Source: Alphaproteobacteria bacterium | Lineage (GTDB): Bacteria; Pseudomonadota; Alphaproteobacteria; UBA6615 | Direction of reading: 5' to 3' | NCBI GenBank assembly: GCA_029243445.1 | Contig: JAQWSA010000089.1 | Location: 1 to 6,880 of the forward strand | Length of the DNA: 6,880 bases | In this document: positions 1-6,748 of the stretch, in pieces | How positions within the stretch are numbered: the stretch's first letter is position 1 | How the letters are laid out: each line of letters begins with the position of its first letter | Notes under the pieces: model-generated | Database searches by the model: none | What the model was told of the DNA's origin: nothing | What the model saw: the letters and a program-made list of their open reading frames with translations, nothing else | Position numbers and translations under genes: made by a program

Positions 1-1
1 C

Positions 2-43
2 CTAATCGCATTAGTAATGGTCGGTACTTATTGCCGCTGTTAG
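2..43 (+). other. Possible 3' end of an upstream gene
   Basis: Thirteen codons are open from the window edge to a TAG at 41-43, reading LIALVMVGTYCRC. The peptide is hydrophobic and could be the end of a membrane protein. Thirteen open codons can easily arise by chance, and the frame in register with queA is also open from base 1. Bases 2-14 form a small inverted repeat (CTAAT-CGC-ATTAG). A TAGAAT at 41-46 resembles a -10 box for queA, but the base run about 17 upstream is a poor -35 match. Nothing here is secure. Confidence 0.15.
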
Positions 44-69
44 AATTTCTGTCAATTGGCATCATAAAT

Positions 70-1140
70 ATGAAAACTAAAGATTTTGATTTTTATTTAC
101 CCCCTGAATTAATAGCTCAAAGACCAGCTTCACCCCGTCAAAATGCAAAACTTTTGGACGCAAGAGCCCAGTTGGTAGACAGATTAGTTGATAATATTGC
201 AGATTTATTATTACCAAGTGATTTAATGGTATTCAATAATACAAGAGTTATTCCAGCACTACTATACGGGAGACGTTATAGGTCCAGTTCAAAGAAAAAT
301 AATATTACCGAGCGAAAAATAGTTATTACGTTACATAAACAAGTAAATCCAGGTACTTGGCTTGCTTACGCTAAACCATCAAGACGTCTTAAAGTTGGAG
401 ATACAGTAGAATATTCCGAACAGTTTTGGTCAAAAGTTATAGAAATACGTGCGATGGGCGAAATATTAATAGAGTTTAATATAATAGGATCAGAATTTTT
501 TTCAGTACTTAAGCGTTATGGTAATCCGCCTTTACCTCCATACATAAAAAGGTCATCTCTTCCTGATTGCAGCGACTTAAAGGATTATCAAACTATCTTT
601 GCAAAAGAAGATGGAGCCGTCGCAGCCCCTACGGCTGGATTACATTTTACTCCAGAAATAATGTCTAAATTGGCTGAAAAGGGGATAGCTACGGCTCCTC
701 TAACACTTCATGTTGGTGCCGGCACTTTTTTGCCAGTTAAAGTAGAAAATATTATAGATCATAAAATGCATGAAGAATATGGCGAATTACCAGACCAAAC
801 AGCGGAAGCAGTTAATAAAACTCACCGACAAGGGGGACGCGTTTTAGCGGTAGGTACAACATCAATGAGGTTGCTTGAGAGTGCTGCAAATACAAAAGGA
901 CTGGTTAAACCCTTCATTGGTAATACTGACATTTTTATAACACCGGGCTATCGTTTTAATGCAGTAGATCTTTTACTAACTAACTTTCATTTACCACGTT
1001 CAACTCTGTATATGCTGGTATGTGCATTTGCAGGGGAAAACTTTATTCGATCAGCTTATAACCATGCCATTAATAATAGATATCGTTTTTATTCATATGG
1101 TGACGCAATGCTTCTAAAGAAAACTGAGAGAGAATTATGA
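70..1140 (+). CDS. queA: tRNA preQ1(34) S-adenosylmethionine ribosyltransferase-isomerase QueA
   Basis: QueA transfers and isomerises the ribosyl part of S-adenosylmethionine onto preQ1 at the wobble position of GUN-anticodon tRNAs, giving epoxyqueuosine. It acts in the cytoplasm. The 356-residue product is a normal family length and has the expected motifs in order: [13 protein letters not shown] (182-194), HVGAGTF (214-220), MHEEY (233-237), GTTSMR (262-267), LLTNFHLP (302-309) and [10 protein letters not shown] (340-349). I chose ATG at 70 because the protein then begins [19 protein letters not shown], as QueA proteins do. An in-frame TTG at 31 would add 13 residues that do not look like the family. 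No clear Shine-Dalgarno site precedes the ATG. The stop overlaps the queF start (ATGA), so the two are probably translationally coupled. Many alphaproteobacteria have tgt next to queA; here queF takes that place. Residues about 70-82 ([13 protein letters not shown]) form a polar stretch that may be a small loop insertion. Confidence 0.97.
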   Translation: MKTKDFDFYLPPELIAQRPASPRQNAKLLDARAQLVDRLVDNIADLLLPSDLMVFNNTRVIPALLYGRRYRSSSKKNNITERKIVITLHKQVNPGTWLAYAKPSRRLKVGDTVEYSEQFWSKVIEIRAMGEILIEFNIIGSEFFSVLKRYGNPPLPPYIKRSSLPDCSDLKDYQTIFAKEDGAVAAPTAGLHFTPEIMSKLAEKGIATAPLTLHVGAGTFLPVKVENIIDHKMHEEYGELPDQTAEAVNKTHRQGGRVLAVGTTSMRLLESAANTKGLVKPFIGNTDIFITPGYRFNAVDLLLTNFHLPRSTLYMLVCAFAGENFIRSAYNHAINNRYRFYSYGDAMLLKKTEREL

Positions 1141-1601
1141 CTAATGAGTTTTATTCAGGATTAACACAGTTGGGTAATAATACTGATTTTCCTAAATCAC
1201 CAAGTGAAGTAGTACTTGAAAAAGTTAACAACCCTAATTCAGGCGATATTTATTTAGTACGATTCACTGTACCAGAATTTACATCAATCTGCCCTATTAC
1301 GAAACAACCTGACTTTGCTCATTTGGTTATTGACTATGTTCCCAGGGAATGGATTATAGAAAGTAAATCTTTAAAGCTGTACATGGGGTCATTTCGAAAT
1401 CACGGGTCATTTCATGAAGAGTGCACAGTATCTATCGCAAAAAAAATTAGTAAGACATTGGATCCTATCTGGCTAAGAATTGGTGGCTACTGGTATCCGA
1501 GAGGAGGGATTCCTATAGATGTATTTTATCAAACAGGTAAAATACCTGATGGTTTGTGGCTCCCTGATCAAGGTGTAGCCCCCTATCGGGGAAGAGGTTG
1601 A
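1137..1601 (+). CDS. queF: NADPH-dependent 7-cyano-7-deazaguanine reductase QueF (short, unimodular type)
   Basis: QueF reduces the nitrile of preQ0 to the aminomethyl group of preQ1 with two NADPH, the only known biological nitrile-to-amine reduction. The 154-residue protein is a single tunnel-fold module like the Bacillus enzyme, not the two-module E. coli type. Visible catalytic features are the thioimide-forming Cys52 in [12 protein letters not shown], Asp59 as the proton donor, and the QueF signature ESKSLKLY at 75-82 that marks NADPH binding. The substrate-binding pair HE at 93-94 is in SFHEEC. Conserved C-terminal segments RGGIPIDVF and GLWLPDQG are also present. The start overlaps the queA stop (ATGA), with a GAGAGAG purine run at 1126-1132 as a possible ribosome site. 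Its position between queA and queG fits the pathway exactly: it supplies the preQ1 that Tgt inserts before QueA and QueG act. Confidence 0.96.
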   Translation: MTNEFYSGLTQLGNNTDFPKSPSEVVLEKVNNPNSGDIYLVRFTVPEFTSICPITKQPDFAHLVIDYVPREWIIESKSLKLYMGSFRNHGSFHEECTVSIAKKISKTLDPIWLRIGGYWYPRGGIPIDVFYQTGKIPDGLWLPDQGVAPYRGRG

Positions 1602-1617
1602 TAATTTACTATTTTCC

Positions 1618-2793
1618 ATGGAATATAATATTGTGGATACACCTGTAAGAAATCAAATTCGTGATTTTGCTCTAAAATCTGGTTTTATAGCCGTAGGTTT
1701 TGCGCCTGCTACTTTATCCAGTAAAAACAAAGATAATATGACCGAGTTTATAGAACGGGGTTATCACGGAGATATGGGGTGGTTATCTGCTAAAGCAGAT
1801 TTAAGAGCTAGCCCCCAAGCGTTATGGCCAGATGTGAAAAGTGTAATTACATTAGGAATTTCATATGCACCCACTGAAGACCCTCTAGAAAACCTCTCTA
1901 ATCCTGCAGTAGGAAATATTTCAGTTTATTCCAGAGGACGTGACTATCATGAAGTTTTAAAAAAAAGACTAAGAGTTGTAGGTCGCTGGATATCCGACAA
2001 CTTTTCCTGTGATATTAAAATATTTGTGGATACGGCTCCAATTATGGAGAAACCTATTGCTCAGAAGGCCGGACTAGGATGGCAAGGGAAACATACAAAT
2101 TTAGTTTCACGAACACATGGGTCATGGCTATTTCTCGGTGAGATTTTTACAACCCTCAACCTTTCCATAATAGAAACAAAAGAAGATTCTCTTGGTGAAT
2201 ATTGTGGGAGTTGTCAGAGATGTCTTGATGTTTGCCCTACTAATGCTTTTCCTGCTCCGTACAAGCTAGATGCTCGACGGTGCATTTCTTACTTAACTAT
2301 TGAACATAAAGGACTAATAGATAGAGACTTGCGACCTCTAATAGGAAATCGCATTTATGGCTGTGATGACTGTCTTGCAGTTTGTCCTTGGAACAAATTT
2401 GCTTCAGCTGCAGCGGATCCTGACTTTGATTCTAATGAACAATTTAACTCACCAAACTTAATACAATTAGCTAAGTTAACTGACGAAGAGTTTCGCAAAC
2501 TTTTTTCAAAAACAGCTATAAAACGTATTGGGCGTGAACGGTTTATTCGCAATGTTTTAATTGCATTAGGAAATTTAAAAAACGAGAAAGCTATTCCTGT
2601 TATTTTATCTTTGTTGATAGACCCGGAACCAATAGTCCGCGGTAGCGCCATTTGGGCACTATCGCGCATAGTAAACATTGAAACCTTTTTAATTCATAAG
2701 ACAATGTTACTACCAACAGAAGATAGTACGGATGTAATATCTGAGTGGAATAACTCACAGCGCGAGCTTGAACTGCAAAAAAATAATAATTAA
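1618..2793 (+). CDS. queG: Epoxyqueuosine reductase QueG
   Basis: QueG is a cobalamin-dependent iron-sulfur enzyme that removes the epoxide oxygen from epoxyqueuosine in tRNA, the last step to queuosine. The 391-residue product has the whole family layout. An N-terminal cobalamin-binding reductase region includes GDMGWL (51-56), VYSRGRDYH (103-111), the VDTAPIMEK segment (137-145) whose Asp138 matches the proposed acid residue, and GWQGKHTNL (154-162). Two 4Fe-4S clusters follow, with cysteines at 196, 199, 202, 206, 222, 249, 252 and 256. The C-terminus has a HEAT-like helical repeat (about 310-355) of the kind that contacts tRNA. The gene starts 16 bases after the queF stop and has no obvious Shine-Dalgarno site, so coupling to queF translation is plausible. 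The frame stays open for 33 codons beyond the TAA, up to 2892; this overlaps the small ORF described separately. Confidence 0.96.
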   Translation: MEYNIVDTPVRNQIRDFALKSGFIAVGFAPATLSSKNKDNMTEFIERGYHGDMGWLSAKADLRASPQALWPDVKSVITLGISYAPTEDPLENLSNPAVGNISVYSRGRDYHEVLKKRLRVVGRWISDNFSCDIKIFVDTAPIMEKPIAQKAGLGWQGKHTNLVSRTHGSWLFLGEIFTTLNLSIIETKEDSLGEYCGSCQRCLDVCPTNAFPAPYKLDARRCISYLTIEHKGLIDRDLRPLIGNRIYGCDDCLAVCPWNKFASAAADPDFDSNEQFNSPNLIQLAKLTDEEFRKLFSKTAIKRIGRERFIRNVLIALGNLKNEKAIPVILSLLIDPEPIVRGSAIWALSRIVNIETFLIHKTMLLPTEDSTDVISEWNNSQRELELQKNNN

Positions 2794-2802
2794 AGAGATG
2801 CA

Positions 2803-2895
2803 ATGATTATGAACGATAGAAATATTGAGGTTAAAAAACGAGCAGAAATGCAAAAAAATATTATAGCTATCGTCAATATAAGTATCGAAAGTTAA
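2803..2895 (+). CDS. Possible small ORF of 30 codons between queG and the YciI-like gene
   Basis: An ATG at 2803 lies 5 bases after a purine-rich AAAGAG (2792-2797) that could serve as a ribosome site. It opens a frame running to a TAA at 2893-2895, with a second ATG at 2809. The peptide is basic in the middle (EVKKRAEMQK) and ends in a hydrophobic stretch (NIIAIVNISIES). Its stop overlaps the next gene's start as TAATG, and that gene has no good Shine-Dalgarno site of its own. Translating this ORF could therefore deliver ribosomes to it. The frame is also in register with queG, so it might be only queG's in-frame extension past its stop. I recognise no family, and an open frame this long is not rare in AT-rich DNA. 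Confidence 0.25.
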   Translation: MIMNDRNIEVKKRAEMQKNIIAIVNISIES

Positions 2896-3488
2896 TGGAA
2901 TATTTTTTTTATTTTTGGGATAAATCTAACAGTGCTAAAATTAGAGAGAATATTAATAGTAAGCACTTAAGATTTATAGAAGCATATAAAGATTCTATTA
3001 TTGTTGAGGGGCCAACAGTATCACACAATAAAAAAATATTTACCGGTAACATGTATATGCTTGACCTACCTGATATCAAAAATTCTTTAACTTTTATAGA
3101 AGAAAACCCGTTTGTAAAATCAGGGGTATTTAAAAAAATATTTGTCTGCAGATGTCAAAATGCTATGCAACAAAAACAATGGTTGCATGACGCCGATAAG
3201 GATAAAGACCAATATTTTCTTATCATAGGGCACGGTAAGCCCGGAATGACAGAGTTAAGAAAAAAGCTACTGCAGAATCATCGCAGATATTTTATAGAGC
3301 GAGGATACCAAAATAAATTTATTGTAAGAGGACCATTATGGTCACCTAACGAAGAAGAATGGGTGGGAAGTGAGTTTATTCTTAAGCTGGAAAATCGAAA
3401 ATCTGTGGATACCTTTTTATCCGAAGAACCTTACACTCAAACAGGACTATATGAGCGATTAGAAATTCACCGTTGGCAATTCGGTTGA
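2895..3488 (+). CDS. Tandem YciI-like (YCII-related) two-domain protein
   Basis: The 197-residue product looks like two YciI-like domains (dimeric alpha-beta barrel fold) fused in tandem. Usual YciI proteins are about 100 residues with a single domain. The first (about 1-88) has DK at 9-10, His24 followed by Leu, Asp33, GP at 39-40, FTG at 49-51 and NPFVKSGVF at 71-79, all in the register of E. coli YciI. The second (about 105-197) repeats the plan with His129, GP at 146-147, EEPYTQTGLYE at 177-187 and a closing WQF. The linker (about 89-104) is charged. The Asp of the first domain has no clear match in the second, so only one putative active site may be complete. YciI function is poorly known; a His/Asp catalytic pair has been proposed and some relatives act in chlorinated-aromatic breakdown. 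I do not infer a reaction. The start overlaps the preceding small ORF (TAATG), about 100 bases after queG, so it is probably part of the same transcript. CxC at 85-87 is a further oddity. Confidence 0.75.
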   Translation: MEYFFYFWDKSNSAKIRENINSKHLRFIEAYKDSIIVEGPTVSHNKKIFTGNMYMLDLPDIKNSLTFIEENPFVKSGVFKKIFVCRCQNAMQQKQWLHDADKDKDQYFLIIGHGKPGMTELRKKLLQNHRRYFIERGYQNKFIVRGPLWSPNEEEWVGSEFILKLENRKSVDTFLSEEPYTQTGLYERLEIHRWQFG

Positions 3489-3512
3489 TATTAATAAATG
3501 TATTTGTATTTT
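3485..3512 (+). promoter_or_regulatory. Candidate sigma70-type promoter for ettA
   Basis: TTGATA (3485-3490, five of six matches to TTGACA) and TATTTT (3507-3512, four of six to TATAAT) are separated by 16 bases. They sit at the end of the YciI-like gene and about 60 bases before the ettA start. ettA is separated from the preceding gene by 86 AT-rich bases, which suits its own promoter. In DNA this AT-rich such matches occur by chance, so the call is tentative. Confidence 0.3.
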
Positions 3513-3562
3513 AGTTAATCTTAAACCCAATAAATTCCAACTAATTATAAGTTTATTTTTTA

Positions 3563-3567
3563 TGGAG
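3563..3567 (+). promoter_or_regulatory. Shine-Dalgarno site of ettA
   Basis: TGGAG lies 7 bases before the ATG at 3575, normal spacing. It supports that start, which also gives the N-terminus expected for EttA (a short lead, then YVYVMKGLTKTY). Confidence 0.7.
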
Positions 3568-3574
3568 TTCACTT

Positions 3575-5221
3575 ATGACATCCCAACAATATGTCTATGT
3601 AATGAAGGGGCTTACCAAAACCTATGCGGGCGCTCGTGCGGTTGTTGAGGATGTCTGGCTAAGCTTCTATCCCGGAGCAAAAATTGGAGTACTCGGTTTA
3701 AATGGATCGGGTAAATCAAGTTTATTGCGAATAATGGCTGGTGAAGATAAAGAATATCAAGGAGAGGCTTGGATAGCAGACGATGTTAAAGTGGGGTTTT
3801 TGCCTCAAGAACCGAGCCTAAACACTGAAAAAAATGTTTTAGAAAATATAATGGAGGCCGTCGCCGATACCCTTGAATTGCTAGAAAAGTTTAATGAAAT
3901 AAGCTCTCGTTTTGGTGAAGAAATGTCAACAGATGAGATGGATATTTTGATTACAAAACAGGCTGCATTACAGGACCAAATTGATGCTGCCGACGCTTGG
4001 GATCTAGATCGTCACATTAAAATTTCCATGGATGCTTTAAGATGCCCTGCTGGTTCTGCTGATGTAACTAAACTTTCAGGGGGCGAACGTCGTAGAGTAG
4101 CTCTATGTCGATTATTGCTATCCAAACCAGATATGCTTTTACTCGACGAACCAACTAACCATCTTGATGCAGAATCTGTGTCTTGGCTGGAACATTTTCT
4201 AGCTGGTTATGCAGGTACAGTAGTAGCGGTAACACATGACCGGTATTTTCTTGATAACGTAGCAGGTTGGATTCTTGAACTTGATAGAGGTAAAGCCATT
4301 CCATTTGAAGGTAATTACTCGGCCTGGCTAGAAGCAAAAGATAAAAGATTATCACAAGAAGAAAAAGAAGAAAGCAACCGACAAAGGAGTATCCGTCAAG
4401 AATTACAGTGGATCAGACAAAGCCCAAGAGCGAGGCAGGCTAAAAGTAAGGCTAGAGTTAGCGCATTTGAACAATTAGTGGCCGATAGCTCTGTACGAGC
4501 CCCTGAAAAACAGCAAATTACAATACCCGCAGGTAAACGATTAGGTGATTTAGTTATCGAAACGAAAAAGCTATCAAAAGGTTATGATGAAAGAGTTTTA
4601 ATTAGTGGGTTAGACCTAAAAATTCCACCCGGCGCTATTGTTGGAGTTATAGGTCCGAACGGCGCCGGTAAAACTACCTTTTGCAACTTAGTAACTGGCC
4701 ATGAAATGCCTGACAAAGGAGAACTCATTGTCGGAGATTCGGTCGTACTTGGGTACGTTGACCAAAATCGAGATTCGCTATCCGAAGATAAAAACGTATG
4801 GGAAGAAATTACTGGTGGCTTGGATATAATAGAGTTGGGAAGAAAAAATATACAAAGTCGAGCATATGTAGCTGGGTTCAACTTTAGAGGTCCTGACCAG
4901 CAAAAAAAAGTTGGTAATTTATCAGGCGGCGAACGTAATAGAGTTCATCTAGCAAAAATGCTTAAATCAGGAGCAAATGTTTTACTACTGGATGAACCTA
5001 CTAATGATCTCGATGTTGATACACTCAGAGCTCTAGAAGAAGCACTTTTAGATTTTGCTGGTTGCGCCATAGTAGTTAGCCATGACCGTTGGTTTCTAGA
5101 TCGCATTGCCACCCATATTTTAGCATTTGAAAGCAATAATTCCACCGTTTGGTTCGAAGGTAATTATCAATCCTATGAGACTGACCACAAGCAGCGTCAG
5201 GATAACTCTAATGGACATTAA
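3575..5221 (+). CDS. ettA: Energy-dependent translational throttle protein EttA (ABC-F ATPase)
   Basis: EttA binds the ribosomal E site and gates entry into the elongation cycle according to the ATP/ADP level. It is a soluble ABC-F protein with two ATPase domains and no membrane segment. The first domain has Walker A GLNGSGKS (41-48), an EttA-type arm insertion (about 95-140), signature LSGGE (167-171), Walker B with DEPTNHLD (191-198) and switch His221. The interdomain linker that reaches the tRNA (about 242-325) is rich in Arg, Lys and Glu. The second domain has Walker A GPNGAGKT (360-367), LSGGE (449-453), DEPTNDLD (473-480) and His503. Similarity to E. coli EttA is high over the whole length, including LDRG, FEGNYSAWLEAKD and HDRWFLDRIATHIL. 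The reading frame stops at 548 residues, slightly short of the 555 of E. coli, and lacks the basic RIKYK-type tail. That tail seems to be encoded in frame just after the TAA (see the separate entry). The gene has its own Shine-Dalgarno site and candidate promoter and converges with mlaC. Confidence 0.96.
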   Translation: MTSQQYVYVMKGLTKTYAGARAVVEDVWLSFYPGAKIGVLGLNGSGKSSLLRIMAGEDKEYQGEAWIADDVKVGFLPQEPSLNTEKNVLENIMEAVADTLELLEKFNEISSRFGEEMSTDEMDILITKQAALQDQIDAADAWDLDRHIKISMDALRCPAGSADVTKLSGGERRRVALCRLLLSKPDMLLLDEPTNHLDAESVSWLEHFLAGYAGTVVAVTHDRYFLDNVAGWILELDRGKAIPFEGNYSAWLEAKDKRLSQEEKEESNRQRSIRQELQWIRQSPRARQAKSKARVSAFEQLVADSSVRAPEKQQITIPAGKRLGDLVIETKKLSKGYDERVLISGLDLKIPPGAIVGVIGPNGAGKTTFCNLVTGHEMPDKGELIVGDSVVLGYVDQNRDSLSEDKNVWEEITGGLDIIELGRKNIQSRAYVAGFNFRGPDQQKKVGNLSGGERNRVHLAKMLKSGANVLLLDEPTNDLDVDTLRALEEALLDFAGCAIVVSHDRWFLDRIATHILAFESNNSTVWFEGNYQSYETDHKQRQDNSNGH

Positions 5222-5275
5222 AAAAAGATTAAATATAAACAGTTAAAAAAAATAAACCCTACTTTTGACTTTTAA
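5219..5275 (+). other. In-frame continuation of ettA past its TAA stop, resembling the missing EttA tail
   Basis: After the TAA at 5219-5221 the same frame stays open for 17 codons (5222-5272) to a second TAA at 5273-5275. It reads KKIKYKQLKKINPTFDF. From memory, E. coli EttA ends in KRIKYKRI plus a couple of residues, and other EttA proteins have a similar basic RIKYK end. The match lies in the right frame and at about the right distance from the last conserved block (FEGNYQSYE). One base change from a sense codon such as AAA, CAA or GAA to TAA would explain it, as would an error in the sequence. The main caution is that A-rich DNA readily encodes Lys, Ile, Tyr and Asn by chance. Confidence 0.4.
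5241..5275 (+). terminator. Weak possible terminator between ettA and mlaC
   Basis: AGTTAAAA (5241-5248) can pair with TTTTGACT (5263-5270), 8 pairs including one G-T wobble, around a 14-base loop. A T-rich run follows on the + strand. The stem is AT-rich and the loop large, so it would be a poor intrinsic terminator. It is the only hairpin I see in the 56-base gap between these converging genes. Confidence 0.2.
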
Positions 5276-5277
5276 TT

Positions 5278-5910
5278 TTACCTGTTATTTAGTTTCTTTT
5301 CTCTTAAGGTCTTTAAGAGGGCATTAATTTGGTTATTATTTCTACGAATTACTGATGCAAACTCATCTCGTTTTGTTCTAGCTATACTTATACCCTCAAT
5401 CATTACATCCGTAACTTTGTAAATTTTTCCTTGGCTCGCCACCCGCCAATCAACATGTATTTTTGTTTGCCTATCAATTGACCATATGCTCCGTACTATA
5501 ACGACTTTTACCCTGCTTTGATTACTTGCCGTATCTATAGATTCTTCTACTTTTAGTTTCTCTCCCGCATAGGTAGAAAACTGATCAGCCCAAGTTATTA
5601 CAATAAGATCTTCAAATAATTTTAAGTATTCAATACGTTGTTTTTCAGTCGCCCTACGCCAATAACGACCAAGCGCAAACCGAGCAATACTATCAATGGC
5701 AAAATTCTGACGAATCACATCTCGAAAATGACTCCGACGCATATCAGTTGTTATTCCGTCGGCAGTTAGAGCAGCAACAGCTTGATCGGCAAGGGATTGG
5801 ACAAACCGAGAGGATTTAGAAAAATGTTGGTTTGCTGTAGAAGGCACCACAAAAATTACTAGCATAAGAAATAAACAAGTAATAATCACTTTATAGTATT
5901 TAAAAATCAT
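5278..5910 (-). CDS. mlaC: Periplasmic phospholipid-binding protein MlaC (Ttg2D / toluene-tolerance family)
   Basis: MlaC carries single phospholipids across the periplasm between outer-membrane MlaA and the inner-membrane MlaFEDB complex, helping to keep the outer leaflet free of misplaced phospholipid. The 210-residue product, a usual length for the family, begins with a signal peptide: basic start MIFKYYK, hydrophobic core 8-22, and a probable cleavage after STA at 24-26. The mature part has the family blocks FALGRYWRRATEKQR (78-92), FEDLIVITWADQFSTYAGEKL (99-119), VDWRV (153-157) and YKVTDVMIEGISI (164-176), followed by a charged C-terminal helix. It starts 5 bases after the mlaA stop, so the two form one transcript. 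The ribosome site is weak (AAGTAG, made of the last bases of mlaA), which suggests coupled translation. mlaF, mlaE and mlaD are not in the window. The gene's end lies 56 bases from the ettA stop. Confidence 0.93.
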   Translation of the reverse strand: MIFKYYKVIITCLFLMLVIFVVPSTANQHFSKSSRFVQSLADQAVAALTADGITTDMRRSHFRDVIRQNFAIDSIARFALGRYWRRATEKQRIEYLKLFEDLIVITWADQFSTYAGEKLKVEESIDTASNQSRVKVVIVRSIWSIDRQTKIHVDWRVASQGKIYKVTDVMIEGISIARTKRDEFASVIRRNNNQINALLKTLREKKLNNR

Positions 5911-5915
5911 TTTTT

Positions 5916-6704
5916 CTACTTAGTCGCCGCATCAAATATTTTCATTAATGCAGGTGCTGATTCATTTTCTAATCCAATAGTAGGTGCAGCCTTAATATCT
6001 TTTATTCCACCATTTTTAATTTCATTTTCGCGATACTGCCCATATAAACTTCTAACAGCAGCATAATAATCAAGAGAATTTTTTTGTAGATCCCTCACTT
6101 GCTCTAAATTATTTGCGCGAGATTTAACGGCAGATCCTATGCCTCTTGCTGTCGATGCACCCGAACTAGCTAATACCCCAAATGGGTCAACAAAAACATC
6201 AATAATTGTTCCAGCAGTATCGCGTAGATTTGAAGGCCCTAAAACTGGAAGCATTATATAAGGACCTGACTTTACACCCCATACACCAAGAGTTTGTCCT
6301 GCATCTTCATGCACAGGTGATCTATCTGGAAAAGGATTTCCTAAAAATAATGTCGGAGCACTTCCGATGAACCTTACAGCTGCTTCTTCAGCTCGATTCA
6401 TATCACCCTGCAAAATCGCGTGAATAAAACTCAAAGGCATAAATAAATTATTTATTAAGTTCACCATAGGTGTTTTTAGCTCTACTGGTAAAAAGTCTCG
6501 ATATGCAATAGCAACTGGCTCCATTACATAACGATCAAGTCTGATATTAAACTCAAATATAAACCGGTTAGGAGATTCAAGTGGATCATTAACATTATTG
6601 TCTAGAGGTGATGCTAACCCTAAACCACTAGATGATGAAATTAATGCAAACACGAGTGAAAAAATACAAATTAAGCGTGCAACTCTTGGTAAAATTAAAT
6701 GCAT
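5916..6704 (-). CDS. mlaA: Outer-membrane phospholipid-removal protein MlaA (VacJ family)
   Basis: MlaA forms a ring in the outer membrane's inner leaflet that lets misplaced outer-leaflet phospholipids pass to MlaC. The 262-residue product has the family core: NDPLESPNRFIFEFN (39-53), LDRYVMEPVA (56-65), FIGSAPTLFLGNPFP (112-126), GQTLGVWGVKSGPYIMLPVLGPS at about 136-158, and RDTAG (161-165). I chose ATG at 6704 because AGGAG lies 6 bases upstream and the protein then starts with a signal peptide (MHLILPRVAR, then a hydrophobic run to about residue 30). An in-frame TTG at 6746 would add 14 polar residues and lies within a hairpin. E. coli MlaA is a lipoprotein, but here the region before the mature part reads SSSSGLGLASPLD and has no cysteine. 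It looks like an ordinary signal peptidase I site after Ala31. The only early cysteine (Cys13) lies within the hydrophobic core. mlaC follows after 5 bases. Confidence 0.93.
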   Translation of the reverse strand: MHLILPRVARLICIFSLVFALISSSSGLGLASPLDNNVNDPLESPNRFIFEFNIRLDRYVMEPVAIAYRDFLPVELKTPMVNLINNLFMPLSFIHAILQGDMNRAEEAAVRFIGSAPTLFLGNPFPDRSPVHEDAGQTLGVWGVKSGPYIMLPVLGPSNLRDTAGTIIDVFVDPFGVLASSGASTARGIGSAVKSRANNLEQVRDLQKNSLDYYAAVRSLYGQYRENEIKNGGIKDIKAAPTIGLENESAPALMKIFDAATK

Positions 6705-6710
6705 TAAAAA

Positions 6711-6715
6711 CTCCT
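6711..6715 (-). promoter_or_regulatory. Shine-Dalgarno site of mlaA
   Basis: AGGAG on the minus strand lies 6 bases before the ATG at 6704. It decides between this start and the upstream TTG at 6746. Confidence 0.75.
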
Positions 6716-6731
6716 GATCAAAGCCACTGAG

Positions 6732-6748
6732 GTTTGGCGCTGCCAAAC
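6732..6748 (-). promoter_or_regulatory. Perfect inverted repeat in the mlaA leader
   Basis: GTTTGGC-GCT-GCCAAAC (+ strand) is a perfect 7-bp inverted repeat with a 3-base centre, 27 bases upstream of the mlaA start and 16 bases before its Shine-Dalgarno site. It is GC-richer than its surroundings. It could be an operator for a dimeric regulator or a hairpin in the leader RNA. There is no T-run on either side, so a terminator is unlikely. No regulator is encoded nearby to name as a partner. Confidence 0.4.

Noticed and set aside
31..69. N-terminal extension of queA from a TTG at 31
   Set aside because: The added residues (MPLLEFLSIGIIN) are not family-like, and ATG at 70 gives the standard QueA start.
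2355..2803. Two minus-strand open frames opposite the 3' part of queG
   Set aside because: They lie opposite a well-conserved gene, show no family motifs and are shadow frames.
3529..3561. Possible terminator after the YciI-like gene (AACT...AGTT followed by T-rich bases)
   Set aside because: The stem is only 4 bp of mostly AT pairs, too weak to call.
4155..5145. Three minus-strand open frames opposite ettA
   Set aside because: Their open state follows from the codon use of ettA on the other strand, and the translations are low-complexity and unrecognisable.
6705..6746. N-terminal extension of mlaA from a TTG at 6746
   Set aside because: It would place 14 polar residues before the signal peptide and overlaps the hairpin. 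The ATG at 6704 has an AGGAG site.
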